A stretch of 48,997 nucleotides of DNA from NCBI GenBank assembly GCA_016930295.1, contig JAFGHE010000091.1, positions 1-48,997 of the forward strand. The letters are read 5' to 3'. Each line of letters opens with the position of its first letter. The first letter of the stretch is position 1. The notes under the pieces were generated by a model. It was not told the DNA's origin. It saw only the letters and a list, made by a program, of their open reading frames with translations, and ran no database searches. Positions 38,851 through 48,614 of the stretch are shown piece after piece. A program made the position numbers and the translations under genes. Source of the DNA: Sedimentisphaerales bacterium. Lineage in GTDB: Bacteria > Planctomycetota > Phycisphaerae > Sedimentisphaerales > SM23-30.

Positions 38851-40896
38851 ATGGAGACCAGGAAAATCAGAACCATTTCGAATCAAATGATTACAGAGCA
38901 TTATTATAATACGGTGATTATCGGTGCGGGCGCTGCCGGCATGAATTGTGCCGGGAAACTTCATGAGACGATGGATCAGAAGGGCATCTCAAATCCTCAA
39001 GAACGTATAGCCGTGGTAACGGCAGGTGTTGGATTAGGCGCTTCCAGAATGAGCGGCTCGGATAAGCAGACCTATTACAAGTTGGGAACCAGTCCGGATA
39101 TCGCTGACAGTGCGGAAAGCTTTGCCCGGAGCCTGACAGCGGGCGGGTGTTGTCATGGCGATCTGGCACTGGCTGAGGGGATCGGGTCTTTGAGAGGATT
39201 CTATAATCTGGTGGAGGTGGGGGTTCCGTTTCCTCATGACGGCCTGGGCAGCTATATCGGTTACAAAACAGACCATGATCCCTGCGAAAGAGCAACCTCA
39301 GCAGGACCTAAAACAAGTAGGATTATGAGTGAATGCCTGGAGAAGGTGGTCAGACATTATGGTATCGAGATATTTGATCATCAGGAGGTTACTGATTTTC
39401 TGACTACGGGCACAGGTGCGGATAAAAGGATTGTGGGCGTAGTAACGCTTTATAAAAAGGAAATTACCGAGAATACTTTTGCGATTCATGTTTTTTATGC
39501 TGAGAATTTTATACTGGCGGCGGGCGGGCCGGGAGCGTTATACCAGAGGAGTGTCTATCCGCCCGGGCAGACGGGTATCCACGGGATAGCGTTTAAAGCG
39601 GGTCTGGCCGGCGAGAATCTGACCGAATCGCAGTTTGGTCTGGCCAGCACGAAATTTCGCTGGAATGTATCAGGCACGTATATGCAGGCCATACCGCGAC
39701 TATTCAGTACAGACGCAGAGGGTCATGATGAACGTGAGTTTTTGACGGAATTTTTTCCTTCGATGAGCAGGATGGCCACGGATATTTTTCTGAAAGGATA
39801 TCAATGGCCGTTTGATCCACATAGAATCGAGAACCTCCAGTCATCGCTTATAGATGTCATTGTGTTCAATGAATCGCAAAAAAACAGACGGGTATTCATG
39901 GACTTTCTGCATAACCCTATCGGCAATGAAAAAATGAATGAGTTTCGCCTGGAGGATCTGGAAGAGGAGGCGCTGGCCTATCTCAAAGCCACGGGAGCCG
40001 TGCAAATGCGTCCCATCGACCGCCTGGAACATATGAACCGGCCGGCTATTGATATATATAAAGAACATGGTGTCGATCTGTTTTCAGAGCCGTTGGAGGT
40101 CGCTGTATGTGCTCAGCATAATAACGGCGGTTTTGCAGTCAATGTATGGTGGGAATCCAATATACCCCATACTTTTGTCATTGGCGAGATGGCGGGGACT
40201 CATGGTATCAAACGGCCGGGCGGGGCCGCACTCAATGCCGGCCAGGTTGGCGCCCTGAGAGCGGCGGAATTTATCGTAAATGCGTACGGAAGTGAAATCG
40301 CTCAGACAATGAGCGATAATTCCCAGGTTCATCAAAAGATAGAAGACGTGATTAAAAAACTCGATACTCTTAAAGGCTCTGGTTCCGATTCGCCTCCCCA
40401 GAATGTTATAGATGAAATTCAGAATAGAATGACGGTATGCGCCGGCCATATTCGCAAGCTTGAAAAGGCGGAAAAAGCCATGGATAAGGCAGTGAGACTT
40501 TACCATAATATAAATGATAATGGCTTTAAACTGAAAGGTGTAAACGATATAATTACGGCTGTTCAGGCACAGCATCTGGCCCTGACAAGCATTGCCTATT
40601 TAAAGGCGATTATCGAATTATTAAAAGCCGGAAGTGGTTCGAGAGGTTCGCATCTGGTTTTAAGTGACGATGGTGTCGAGGTACATCCTGATATAAAAGA
40701 TCCAGACACCGGCGGGCCGCTTCGATTTAAACAGGAGAATGAAAAGCTTAGAAAAACAATTTTGACCGTCACCTTTAATGAAATGGCCGAAGATTTATTC
40801 GATTGTGAGGCTGTGCCTGTTAGAAGTGCGCCAAAAGAAAGGAAGCCATTCGAGACGGCGTGGAAAGATTATCGAAAAGGACAGATTTATCAGTGA
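38851..40896 (+). CDS. FAD-dependent oxidoreductase, fumarate reductase/succinate dehydrogenase flavoprotein-like
   Basis: NTVIIGAGAAGMNCAGKLHETM (Rossmann), NFILAAGGPGALY, HNNGGFAVNVWWESNIPHTFVIGEMAGTHGIKRPGGAALNAGQVGALRAAEFI. Confidence 0.85.
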   Translation: METRKIRTISNQMITEHYYNTVIIGAGAAGMNCAGKLHETMDQKGISNPQERIAVVTAGVGLGASRMSGSDKQTYYKLGTSPDIADSAESFARSLTAGGCCHGDLALAEGIGSLRGFYNLVEVGVPFPHDGLGSYIGYKTDHDPCERATSAGPKTSRIMSECLEKVVRHYGIEIFDHQEVTDFLTTGTGADKRIVGVVTLYKKEITENTFAIHVFYAENFILAAGGPGALYQRSVYPPGQTGIHGIAFKAGLAGENLTESQFGLASTKFRWNVSGTYMQAIPRLFSTDAEGHDEREFLTEFFPSMSRMATDIFLKGYQWPFDPHRIENLQSSLIDVIVFNESQKNRRVFMDFLHNPIGNEKMNEFRLEDLEEEALAYLKATGAVQMRPIDRLEHMNRPAIDIYKEHGVDLFSEPLEVAVCAQHNNGGFAVNVWWESNIPHTFVIGEMAGTHGIKRPGGAALNAGQVGALRAAEFIVNAYGSEIAQTMSDNSQVHQKIEDVIKKLDTLKGSGSDSPPQNVIDEIQNRMTVCAGHIRKLEKAEKAMDKAVRLYHNINDNGFKLKGVNDIITAVQAQHLALTSIAYLKAIIELLKAGSGSRGSHLVLSDDGVEVHPDIKDPDTGGPLRFKQENEKLRKTILTVTFNEMAEDLFDCEAVPVRSAPKERKPFETAWKDYRKGQIYQ

Positions 40897-41013
40897 TTCC
40901 TTAAAAAAGAATAAGGCGAAGTAGGAATATAACTGTTTTAATATCAATAGGTTATAATTAATTAAAATAGCAGATATATCATTATGTTTGGAGTAATACG
41001 AAAGGATTGACAA

Positions 41014-41685
41014 ATGGTGAGACATTCAAGATCGAACGTTTTATGGGCCATGAAGGAGACAGGACTCATACCTGTTTTTTATAATGGCGATTTCGAAGTC
41101 GCCCGGCAGATCATGACGGCCTGTGCTGATGGCGGCGCCCGATGCATCGAATTTACTAACAGGGGTGACCGGGCAATCCAGGTATTTACCCGACTTACAG
41201 AATACCGGGACGTTCATCGGCCGGATATTATGTTAGGCACTGGCTCGGTATGCGATGCTCCGACCGCGGCAGGGTATATCGGGGCCGGGGCCGATTTCGT
41301 GGTTGGTCCGCTCCTTGACGAAGAAACCGCTATACTCTGCAATAAAAGAAAGATCCCATATTCTCCGGGTTGCGGCAGCCTCACAGAAATTCACCAAGCC
41401 CATGCCCTGGGCGTTGAAATATGCAAGATTTTCCCGGCCAAGGAAGTCGGCGGCCCGGCCTTTATAAAAGCAGTCATGGGGCCGTGTCCCTGGGCAGAAC
41501 TCATGCCCACCGGCGGCGTACTGCCTACGCGCGAATCCCTCACCGAATGGTTCCAGGCCGGGGTGGCCTGTGTCGGTATGGGTTCCAAACTCATTACCAG
41601 CGACCTGATAGCCGCCCAAAACTATCCGGCGATCACAAAGAAAGTAAAAGAAGCGATTGAACTTATAAAAGAAATAAGGGGGTAA
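41014..41685 (+). CDS. eda: 2-dehydro-3-deoxy-phosphogluconate (KDPG/KHG) aldolase family
   Basis: GLIPVFYNGDFEVARQIMTACADGGARCIEFTNRGDRA; MLGTGSVCDAPTAAGYIGAGADFVVGPLLD; EICKIFPAKEVGGPAFIKAVMGPCPWAELMPTGGV. Confidence 0.88.
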   Translation: MVRHSRSNVLWAMKETGLIPVFYNGDFEVARQIMTACADGGARCIEFTNRGDRAIQVFTRLTEYRDVHRPDIMLGTGSVCDAPTAAGYIGAGADFVVGPLLDEETAILCNKRKIPYSPGCGSLTEIHQAHALGVEICKIFPAKEVGGPAFIKAVMGPCPWAELMPTGGVLPTRESLTEWFQAGVACVGMGSKLITSDLIAAQNYPAITKKVKEAIELIKEIRG

Positions 41686-41700
41686 TCGTACCTCCATGGC

Positions 41701-41717
41701 GAGGTTTGAGAAACCTC
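41701..41717. terminator. Possible hairpin terminator between convergent eda and the histidine kinase gene
   Basis: GAGGTTT-gag-AAACCTC; no clear T run on either side. Confidence 0.35.
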
Positions 41718-41721
41718 TTCA

Positions 41722-42996
41722 TCACGGTATAGTAAAACAAAAACAGCTCCCTTTCCCTGGCCCGGCTGATTCCACCCATAGCCTACCCCCATGAATTTCG
41801 ATAATCCTTTTCACAATCGCCAGCCCTGTTCCGCTGCCATTGCTTTTACTGTTCAGTTTCTCGAATAAACCGAAAACCTTCTCCTGATACTGCTCCTCGA
41901 TCCCTATCCCGTTATCACGAACATATAAAACCGTTTCATCTCCATCCTGCCGTGCTCCGATTTCAATGCGGGGCTGGGTTTGATCCCCCATATACTTCAC
42001 TCCGTTTTCGATCAGGTTTTGCATTACTTCCACCAGTCGTGTCCGATACCCAACCACCGTCGGCAGACCTTCCTTCACCCGGATCTCCACACCTCGTTCC
42101 CGAATCAAACTCGCTAATAAGTTTATCGCTTCATGCGTCACTTTGTCCAGACCAAACGCATTCCTTGAATTCTCCAGTCTCCCGATCCGCGACAACTCCA
42201 GCAACTCTTCCAGCAAATTAGTCATTCGCGCCGCCGCATACCCAATCCAGTTAAGGGAATCTTCAACCTGTTCCGTATTCCCTTCCTTTAAACCTTCTTT
42301 TAGCATTCCCAGAAAACCATGGATCGTCACCAGGGGTGATCTCAGATCATGCGAAACCGTATAAATAAAACGCTCCATCTCCGCATTCTTGGCTTCCAGT
42401 TCGCAGATCAGCTTTGTTCGTTCTTCTTCGGCCTCTTTTTGTTGCGTGATATCCGTAATCGTACAACGCAGCCCTACCGGCTCTCCCTGCCCATCGGTAT
42501 CCGCCACACTCTCAACCAGCCCGTAGAACTCACTTCCATCTACGCGGATCATTTTTAATTCACAACTCTGCCGCTCTTTCGTTTCCAGCACAATTTTCCG
42601 ATGCGCATACAGTACATCCCTGAAAGCCTCCACAACATACTGAGAAATCCCTCGTTGAAGCAGACGCCCTCTCTCAATTCCCAGTAACCTGGCCCCCGTA
42701 AGGTTCACCTCCTTAATGATACCCTTGACATTGAAGGTGAAATATCCCACCGGCGCCAGATCATACAGGTCGAAATATTTATTCCGCGAGTCCTCCAACT
42801 CCCCCTGCAACCGCCGCAATTCTTCGTTCTGCATCTCCAGTTCAATCTGATATACTTGCAGTTCATGCACTAACTTTTGTATATCTTCCCGGGGAATCTT
42901 ATCGACAATTGACGGCGTCTCCCGCATAAACTCCTCTGCTCGACCCCGCAGCGTATGCAACTGCTTAAATTTCAATCTATCTTCTTCCATTTCCAA
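41722..42996 (-). CDS. PAS domain sensor histidine kinase
   Basis: LAPVGYFTFNVKGIIKEVNLTGARLLGI (PAS); FIYTVSHDLRSPLVTIHGFLGML; VMQNLIENGVKYMG; GTGLAIVKRIIEIHGG. Confidence 0.93.
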   Translation of the reverse strand: MEMEEDRLKFKQLHTLRGRAEEFMRETPSIVDKIPREDIQKLVHELQVYQIELEMQNEELRRLQGELEDSRNKYFDLYDLAPVGYFTFNVKGIIKEVNLTGARLLGIERGRLLQRGISQYVVEAFRDVLYAHRKIVLETKERQSCELKMIRVDGSEFYGLVESVADTDGQGEPVGLRCTITDITQQKEAEEERTKLICELEAKNAEMERFIYTVSHDLRSPLVTIHGFLGMLKEGLKEGNTEQVEDSLNWIGYAAARMTNLLEELLELSRIGRLENSRNAFGLDKVTHEAINLLASLIRERGVEIRVKEGLPTVVGYRTRLVEVMQNLIENGVKYMGDQTQPRIEIGARQDGDETVLYVRDNGIGIEEQYQEKVFGLFEKLNSKSNGSGTGLAIVKRIIEIHGGRLWVESAGPGKGSCFCFTIP

Positions 42997-43068
42997 ATCC
43001 TCTAAAATTTGCCAAACAGGCTTTATACCCTGGAATCAAAACATCAAAAACCATGCTCCCGGTTTCTC

Positions 43069-46062
43069 CTACACCTTCCCCGTCACATCCTCAATCGCCA
43101 GCAATATATATTTCGCCTTCCCGTCATTGCCCCCGACAATCTGCCGCCCATTCAGCAGCATCACCCGTTTCCCGATCCTCTCGAAATCATGTTCCACCCG
43201 AAAATCTTCAAATTTGTTCTGCTGGGGCAACACACTCTCCAGCAATTCCCGCAGTCTTGGGATATTCCACTCTCGGTTCCCCAGTTCATAAAGATATCTC
43301 CCCAGGATTTCCTTTGGGTCCGATTGGAAAAATCCATAGAACGACCGGCTTGCCGAAATCACCTTAAGCCTCCCATCTAATACCAAAAGCGGTTCCCGTA
43401 CCGTATTGACAATATTCTCGGCATAGATATGTGCATCTATTGCCGCTTCCTCTGCCTTCTTGCGATCGCTGATGTTCTGAAAAGTAATCACCACACCATC
43501 GATCACATTGGCAACCGTCCGATAGGGAAAAATCCGCATAAAAAACCAGCAATTATCCTTGCTGCGCACTTCCTTTTCAATAGTCTCCAGCGTTTTCGCT
43601 ACTTTCCGGGCATCATCGACCATACCATCATATTCCAGGTTCGATACGATATGGCCGATAGGCCGATCGAGATCCGTATTGATCAGGTTAATCAACTCGC
43701 ACGCCTTCGGCGTAAAACGCTTCAACTGCATCTGGTTATCCACGAAGATCGTTGCGATATCCGTACTGTCCAGAAAATTTCGCATATCATCGTTTGTATG
43801 GGCCAATTCATCCACCCGGCTCTGGAGTTCTGCGTTCACCGTCACTAATTCCTCGTTCAGCGATTGCAACTCTTCTTTGGAGGTCTCCAGTTCTTCGTTC
43901 GTGCTTTGCAATTCCTCGTTCGTGCTTTGCAGTTCCTCATTGGTACTCTTGAGCTCTTCATTGGAAGTCTCCAGCTCTTCGATCGTTGTCTGCAAGCTCT
44001 CTTTCGTGTATTTAATCTCCTGCTCCAGATCCGCGATCCGCTGGTGCTCTGCCTTAATCCGTTCGCTTTTCTTTACTTTACCCGCTTTAGCGGATTTATC
44101 CTCCAGTACATCTTCAAATAGAACCACCAGTAATCCCTGCAACGCTTCCGGCTCCATAAAAGGCCTCACTGTCAAATTAATGCACTGGTGTTCCCCATTT
44201 GTTTTCACGCGCAAATGTTCATAGATAACCTCATGCTTCTGCGTCAACGCCTTGTGGATCGCCGTGGCCAGTTCGACCTTCAGACCCGGACGGGCCATAT
44301 CCATTATATTCCAGTGCGCCTCACCGGACGCCGGCTCCAGGTATTTTCCTGTTCGGCCATGGATATAAACAATACGGCCTTTCTCGTCGATAATCACACT
44401 CGGCGGAACGTAATCTTCCAGCATCACCTTTTCCACCAGTTGCGCCACCGTCAGTTCCTTCGCCTTACCTGGCCTGCCCTGAGCGGCGCCTCCACCAAGC
44501 TGATAATCCCGCCGGATTATCGGAAATTGAGCCAGGACGTGAAGTGTCGTTGCCGAATCCTTACGACGAAAAACCCTCCATTTCTTATCCACGGTGGAAA
44601 ACAGGTCCGTGAATTCGCCGATACTCTCCGAGGAACCCAGCATCAAAATACCTCCCGGTTTTAAACTGTAATGAAAAACCGGTAAAATCTTCTTTTGCAA
44701 TTCACCGTCCAGGTAAATAAGCAGATTACGGCAGCAGAGCAGATCCAGCTTCGTAAATGGCGGATCGCTGATAATATTCTGCGGGGCAAAAATCAACATT
44801 TCACGGATACTTTTCTTGATGCGGTACGAACCGTTCTCTCGGTCAAAAAAACTCTGCAATCGAGAACTGCTCACGTCCGCCGAGATACTCCCCTGGTAGA
44901 TACCTTCCCGGGCTACTCTAATCGCATCTTCGTCAATATCCGTGCCGAAAATCTGTATATTGAAATAAACCTTGTATTTGTCCATATATTCCCGCAGGAT
45001 AATCGCCAGGGAATAGGCCTCTTCACCGCTGGCACAGCCCGGAATCCATATCCGAACCATATAATTGTCCGGCTTGTTTTCAAAGAGCTCTGGAAAAACT
45101 TTCTCTTTCATTATCTCGTAGGAGTCCGCATCCCGGAAAAAGCTCGTCACCCCAATTAACAGTTCCTTGAACAGGGTCCTTATTTCATGTGGATTTCTCT
45201 CCAGAAAACGGACATAGTTGGAAATAGTATCTATCTGATGCACATGCATCCGCCGTTCAATACGGCGGTAAAAGGTATTCTTCTTGTATAGGGAAAAATC
45301 ATGGCCCGTCTCGTTCCGCAGCAGAATAAATATCTTTTGCAGCCCATGGCTCTCTGCCCTGACTGGAACCGTTTCTTCCCCCTTACGATGTATAACATGC
45401 TGCATATATTTGAGCAGTTGCTCCGGTATTTCTTCCACGGCCAATATAAAATCCACCATCCCGGTATTGATGGCGCTTTGAGGCATACCATCATACTTGG
45501 CTGTCTCCGGAGACTGCACCATTACCATCCCCCCCTCGCCCCGGATCTCTTTGATACCCAGGCTGCCGTCCGATCCCGTTCCCGACAGTACTATACCTAT
45601 CGCCTGGCCTTTCTGGTCCAGGGCCAGCGAGCGGAAAAAACTATCCACCGGCAGGCGTGTTCCATCCACACCTTCCAATTCCATCAAATGAAGCTTCCCC
45701 CGCAATATCTCCAACCTCTTGTTCGGGGGGATGATATATACCTGGTTGGGCGCCACCTGGGTTCCGTCCTTAATCGATGAAACCTTCATTTTGGTGTGTT
45801 TTTGCAATAACTCCGGCAGCAGGCTGATATGCGTCGGATCCAGATGTGGTACCAGCACAAACGCCATCCCATTGTCCGCCGGCATATTCTTAAAAAAACC
45901 CTCAAACGCCTCTAATCCGCCCGCAGAAGCCCCTATGCCCACGATAGGTAAGCCCTCTTTGGCTTCCTTCGCTTCGGCCGTATCAGCTTCCACTGTTTCC
46001 CTGGCTTCGGTCTTCATGGTCGTTTTTTTTGTTTTATCTTTACCGTTTTTTTTCGTTGCCAT
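43069..46062 (-). CDS. Chemotaxis CheB/CheR fusion protein with coiled coil and PAS domains
   Basis: LPIVGIGASAGGLEAFEGFFKNMP (CheB); CheR segment IWIPGCASGEEAYSLAIIL; coiled coil SNEELKSTNEELQSTNEELQSTNEELETSKEELQSLNEEL; PAS repeats. Confidence 0.95.
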   Translation of the reverse strand: MATKKNGKDKTKKTTMKTEARETVEADTAEAKEAKEGLPIVGIGASAGGLEAFEGFFKNMPADNGMAFVLVPHLDPTHISLLPELLQKHTKMKVSSIKDGTQVAPNQVYIIPPNKRLEILRGKLHLMELEGVDGTRLPVDSFFRSLALDQKGQAIGIVLSGTGSDGSLGIKEIRGEGGMVMVQSPETAKYDGMPQSAINTGMVDFILAVEEIPEQLLKYMQHVIHRKGEETVPVRAESHGLQKIFILLRNETGHDFSLYKKNTFYRRIERRMHVHQIDTISNYVRFLERNPHEIRTLFKELLIGVTSFFRDADSYEIMKEKVFPELFENKPDNYMVRIWIPGCASGEEAYSLAIILREYMDKYKVYFNIQIFGTDIDEDAIRVAREGIYQGSISADVSSSRLQSFFDRENGSYRIKKSIREMLIFAPQNIISDPPFTKLDLLCCRNLLIYLDGELQKKILPVFHYSLKPGGILMLGSSESIGEFTDLFSTVDKKWRVFRRKDSATTLHVLAQFPIIRRDYQLGGGAAQGRPGKAKELTVAQLVEKVMLEDYVPPSVIIDEKGRIVYIHGRTGKYLEPASGEAHWNIMDMARPGLKVELATAIHKALTQKHEVIYEHLRVKTNGEHQCINLTVRPFMEPEALQGLLVVLFEDVLEDKSAKAGKVKKSERIKAEHQRIADLEQEIKYTKESLQTTIEELETSNEELKSTNEELQSTNEELQSTNEELETSKEELQSLNEELVTVNAELQSRVDELAHTNDDMRNFLDSTDIATIFVDNQMQLKRFTPKACELINLINTDLDRPIGHIVSNLEYDGMVDDARKVAKTLETIEKEVRSKDNCWFFMRIFPYRTVANVIDGVVITFQNISDRKKAEEAAIDAHIYAENIVNTVREPLLVLDGRLKVISASRSFYGFFQSDPKEILGRYLYELGNREWNIPRLRELLESVLPQQNKFEDFRVEHDFERIGKRVMLLNGRQIVGGNDGKAKYILLAIEDVTGKV
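43855..43985 (-). repeat. DNA-level tandem repeat encoding the (S/T)NEELxST coiled coil
   Basis: caattcctcgttcgtgctttg / caattcctcgttcgtgctttg / cagttcctcattggtactctt / gagctcttcattggaagtctc: 21-bp units. Confidence 0.85.
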
Positions 46063-46271
46063 GAATTCCTGCTTTTAAAACAGCTCTTCAATAATCCTAT
46101 TACATTTATTCCAGACCGCTTCTAACACCAGCTTCCCTGCAAGCCAATCCTTATTGCCATGTAGTATTATTATAGTCGCCGTCCCTCATCTTTTCCATCT
46201 TTTTACCCGATAATGCCATTTTAAAACCCTAACTCCGGTAGAGGGCCGGCGAGTTCCTGAGGGATTACATA

Positions 46272-46359
46272 GACGCCAGCGTCAAAAGTATTTCGAACGT
46301 TTGTTTCTGTATTAAAACAACGATTTTAATTGCCAATATCCACTTTTGACGGGCGCATC
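46272..46359 (+). mobile_element. MITE-like element copy C (88 bp), TSD TACATA at 46266-46271 and 46360-46365
   Basis: GACGCCAGCGTCAAAAGTATTTCGAACG...CCACTTTTGACGGGCGCATC; perfect 6-bp flanking repeats. Confidence 0.93.
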
Positions 46360-46461
46360 TACATATAGATCTGATATCCACCTGTCGTATTTGTTCACAA
46401 CGCTATTTCCAGCATCGGACTATCAGGCGGAAGAAATCACAACTATCGTATAATCGCAGAC

Positions 46462-47292
46462 TTATATCAAATCCCGTCGGCTCCAGATGATATGGCCGGC
46501 CAGGGTGGCGGTTATCAATACTGATCCGAGTACACACAAGTGGCCAAGGGGCCACTGGTTTCTTATAAAGATGTCGGCTTTGCCGATATAATAGAAAAGG
46601 GAGGCAGGATAGAGCCAGTTCATGGGCGGCCACCATTCTGAGATAATGTAGATGAAATATTGGATGACCAGGAAAATAATGGTGATGTTTATTGCCTGTA
46701 CCCGCCGTCGAAAGATAGATGAGCTCAGTAGCGCGATTGCTCCGACGGTACTGGCGAGCATGCCGGCGTTGATGGCTAATCGGAATAAGCTGTATAGTGG
46801 AATTTCATCGTCAAATTCGTAGATGTGGGTAGAGGCCACGGTTCCCAGGAACATGACTATGGTCAGGAGAAACATCCCTGCCAGTGTCAGCAGGGCGACA
46901 CAGATATAGACCTGCGTTTTAGTGACCTGACGGCACAGGATCAGCTCCATGGTACCCCGCTGTTTTTCGCCCACCAGCAAACCGCTGGGTACGGCTACGG
47001 CATAAATCATATAGAGCGTCAGGATCATGGGGTGTTGATAGCCAATGGTGATCAGGCCGGTGATATTGCCGACCTGCAGGGCTTCCCCGCCGAGGGCGGC
47101 CTTGATAAAGGAAGGAAGCGTATTGATCATATTCAGGAAGACCCTGACCTTTTCATTATCATGGACGATACCGCAGACTGCCAGTTGAAAAAGAAAGATG
47201 ATCAATCCGATGAGGAACAACATCAGGGCCGTGCGCCTGCACCAAAAACGCAGCAGTGTCAGGGGAAATTGACAGTGTGACGACCTTGTCAT
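46462..47292 (-). CDS. ABC transporter permease (ABC-2 type)
   Basis: Multiple TM segments; GLLVGEKQRGTMELILCRQVTKTQVYIC motif typical of ABC-2 permeases; 4-bp overlap with the ATPase gene. Confidence 0.82.
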   Translation of the reverse strand: MTRSSHCQFPLTLLRFWCRRTALMLFLIGLIIFLFQLAVCGIVHDNEKVRVFLNMINTLPSFIKAALGGEALQVGNITGLITIGYQHPMILTLYMIYAVAVPSGLLVGEKQRGTMELILCRQVTKTQVYICVALLTLAGMFLLTIVMFLGTVASTHIYEFDDEIPLYSLFRLAINAGMLASTVGAIALLSSSIFRRRVQAINITIIFLVIQYFIYIISEWWPPMNWLYPASLFYYIGKADIFIRNQWPLGHLCVLGSVLITATLAGHIIWSRRDLI

Positions 47293-48209
47293 GGTTTCTC
47301 TCCTGTAGGGCTGCGGTCAGCGCGTCGATAATATTGCATGAAGGCGTCTTCCAGGGAGTTTTGGGGCGTGGAAATTCTATCCACCGGAAATTTTGCCAGC
47401 CATTTTAATATCCGATCAGCGGGCCCGTGAAAGGCCAGATGTAGTAAACGATCATTTGTTTCAATGATACGCACGCGGTCCAATTGTGCCAGAGACTCGG
47501 CGGTAATGGATACAGAGTTCAGAAACCAGACCTTCAGATGAGTTTCGCCCTGGTGCACGATATCTGAGATGGGCGCCAGTTCCACCAGATGTCCTTCACG
47601 CAGAATTGCGGCCCGGTTACAGACCGAAGCGACATCACTTAGATTGTGGCTGGACAGTAATACGGTTGCTCCCTGATGAGCCGCCTCTGCAATCAGGTCT
47701 AATACGATCTGACGGACAAGGGGATCCAGGCCTATGGCCGGTTCATCCAGGATCAGTAGATCCGGCTGGTGCTGGAAGGCATAGATGATACCGATTTTCT
47801 GGCGGTTTCCTTTGGAGAGCTCGCCGGCCGGTCGATCCAACTGCAGATCGAGACGCTCAGCCAGTTCTGCCCTGCGTTTTTCAATGTGACTATGGTTGCC
47901 CAGTTGCCCCAGCATTCGAAGTGCCTGTCGGCCGGTCAGGTCCGGCCATATCTGAAAATCGCCGGGCAGATAGCCGATACGTTCATGCTGTGTAGCCCGG
48001 CCAAAATGTACTTTTTCTCCCAACACGGAACAGGCGCCCCTGCTGGGCTTGAGCAGCCCCATCAGGCATCGGATGGTGGTAGTCTTGCCGGAACCATTAG
48101 GGCCCAGATAACCGAAAATTTCCCCCGGCTCTATGCTAAAGGTCAGATCCTCTATACCGCGCGACCGACCATACCATTTGGTTAAAGATTGTAAAGCTAA
48201 GGTAACCAT
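47289..48209 (-). CDS. ABC transporter ATP-binding protein
   Basis: GYLGPNGSGKTTTIRCLMGLLKPSRG (Walker A), GELSKGNRQKIGIIYAFQHQPDLLILDEPAIGLDPL (signature and Walker B). Confidence 0.94.
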   Translation of the reverse strand: MVTLALQSLTKWYGRSRGIEDLTFSIEPGEIFGYLGPNGSGKTTTIRCLMGLLKPSRGACSVLGEKVHFGRATQHERIGYLPGDFQIWPDLTGRQALRMLGQLGNHSHIEKRRAELAERLDLQLDRPAGELSKGNRQKIGIIYAFQHQPDLLILDEPAIGLDPLVRQIVLDLIAEAAHQGATVLLSSHNLSDVASVCNRAAILREGHLVELAPISDIVHQGETHLKVWFLNSVSITAESLAQLDRVRIIETNDRLLHLAFHGPADRILKWLAKFPVDRISTPQNSLEDAFMQYYRRADRSPTGEKP

Positions 48210-48249
48210 GATTTTACTGTGTATAAAAACGATTTATTATATAAGTATA

Positions 48250-48341
48250 AATACCGCCATCAAAAGTCAATCCCGGCGAAACGCCGGGACAGGCTTTATA
48301 AGTCAGTATCAAAGCTGCCACATACTTTTGACGCCGGCGTC
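48250..48341 (-). mobile_element. MITE-like element copy E (92 bp), same ends but different core, TSD AGTATA at 48244-48249 and 48342-48347
   Basis: aataccgccatcaaaagt...atacttttgacgccggcgtc; internal hairpin tcccggcg-aaa-cgccggga; perfect 6-bp flanking repeats. Confidence 0.85.
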
Positions 48342-48415
48342 AGTATAGCATATGCAATCCCTTAATAGCAAAATGAAATTCTACCATCATCCGGAACCTG
48401 AGCCGCTTTATGATA

Positions 48416-48504
48416 GATGCCACCGTCAAAAATGGATATTGGCAATTAAAACCATTGTTTTTAATCCAGAAACAAACGTTCGCAATACCTTTGACGCTGG
48501 CGTC
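48416..48504 (-). mobile_element. MITE-like element copy D (89 bp, inverted), TSD ATGATA at 48410-48415 and 48505-48510
   Basis: GATGCCACCGTCAAAAATGGATATTGGCAATTAAAACC...ATACCTTTGACGCTGGCGTC; perfect 6-bp flanking repeats. Confidence 0.92.
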
Positions 48505-48614
48505 ATGATAATGTTGCAAAAATATCGAAAGAAGCAACTACAAAACAAAGTGCTGAAAATAACGTGCAAAACCGGCTGATTTACAAATTCAATGATAACA
48601 AGAGATAAGAAGAA

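Noticed and set aside
43855-43985. Tandem 21-bp repeats as a possible CRISPR or VNTR
   Set aside because: They encode the STNEELQ coiled coil common to CheB/CheR fusion proteins, in frame and without spacers.
48352-48579. ORF 48352-48579
   Set aside because: Largely the translation of MITE copy D and flanks; no recognisable domain.
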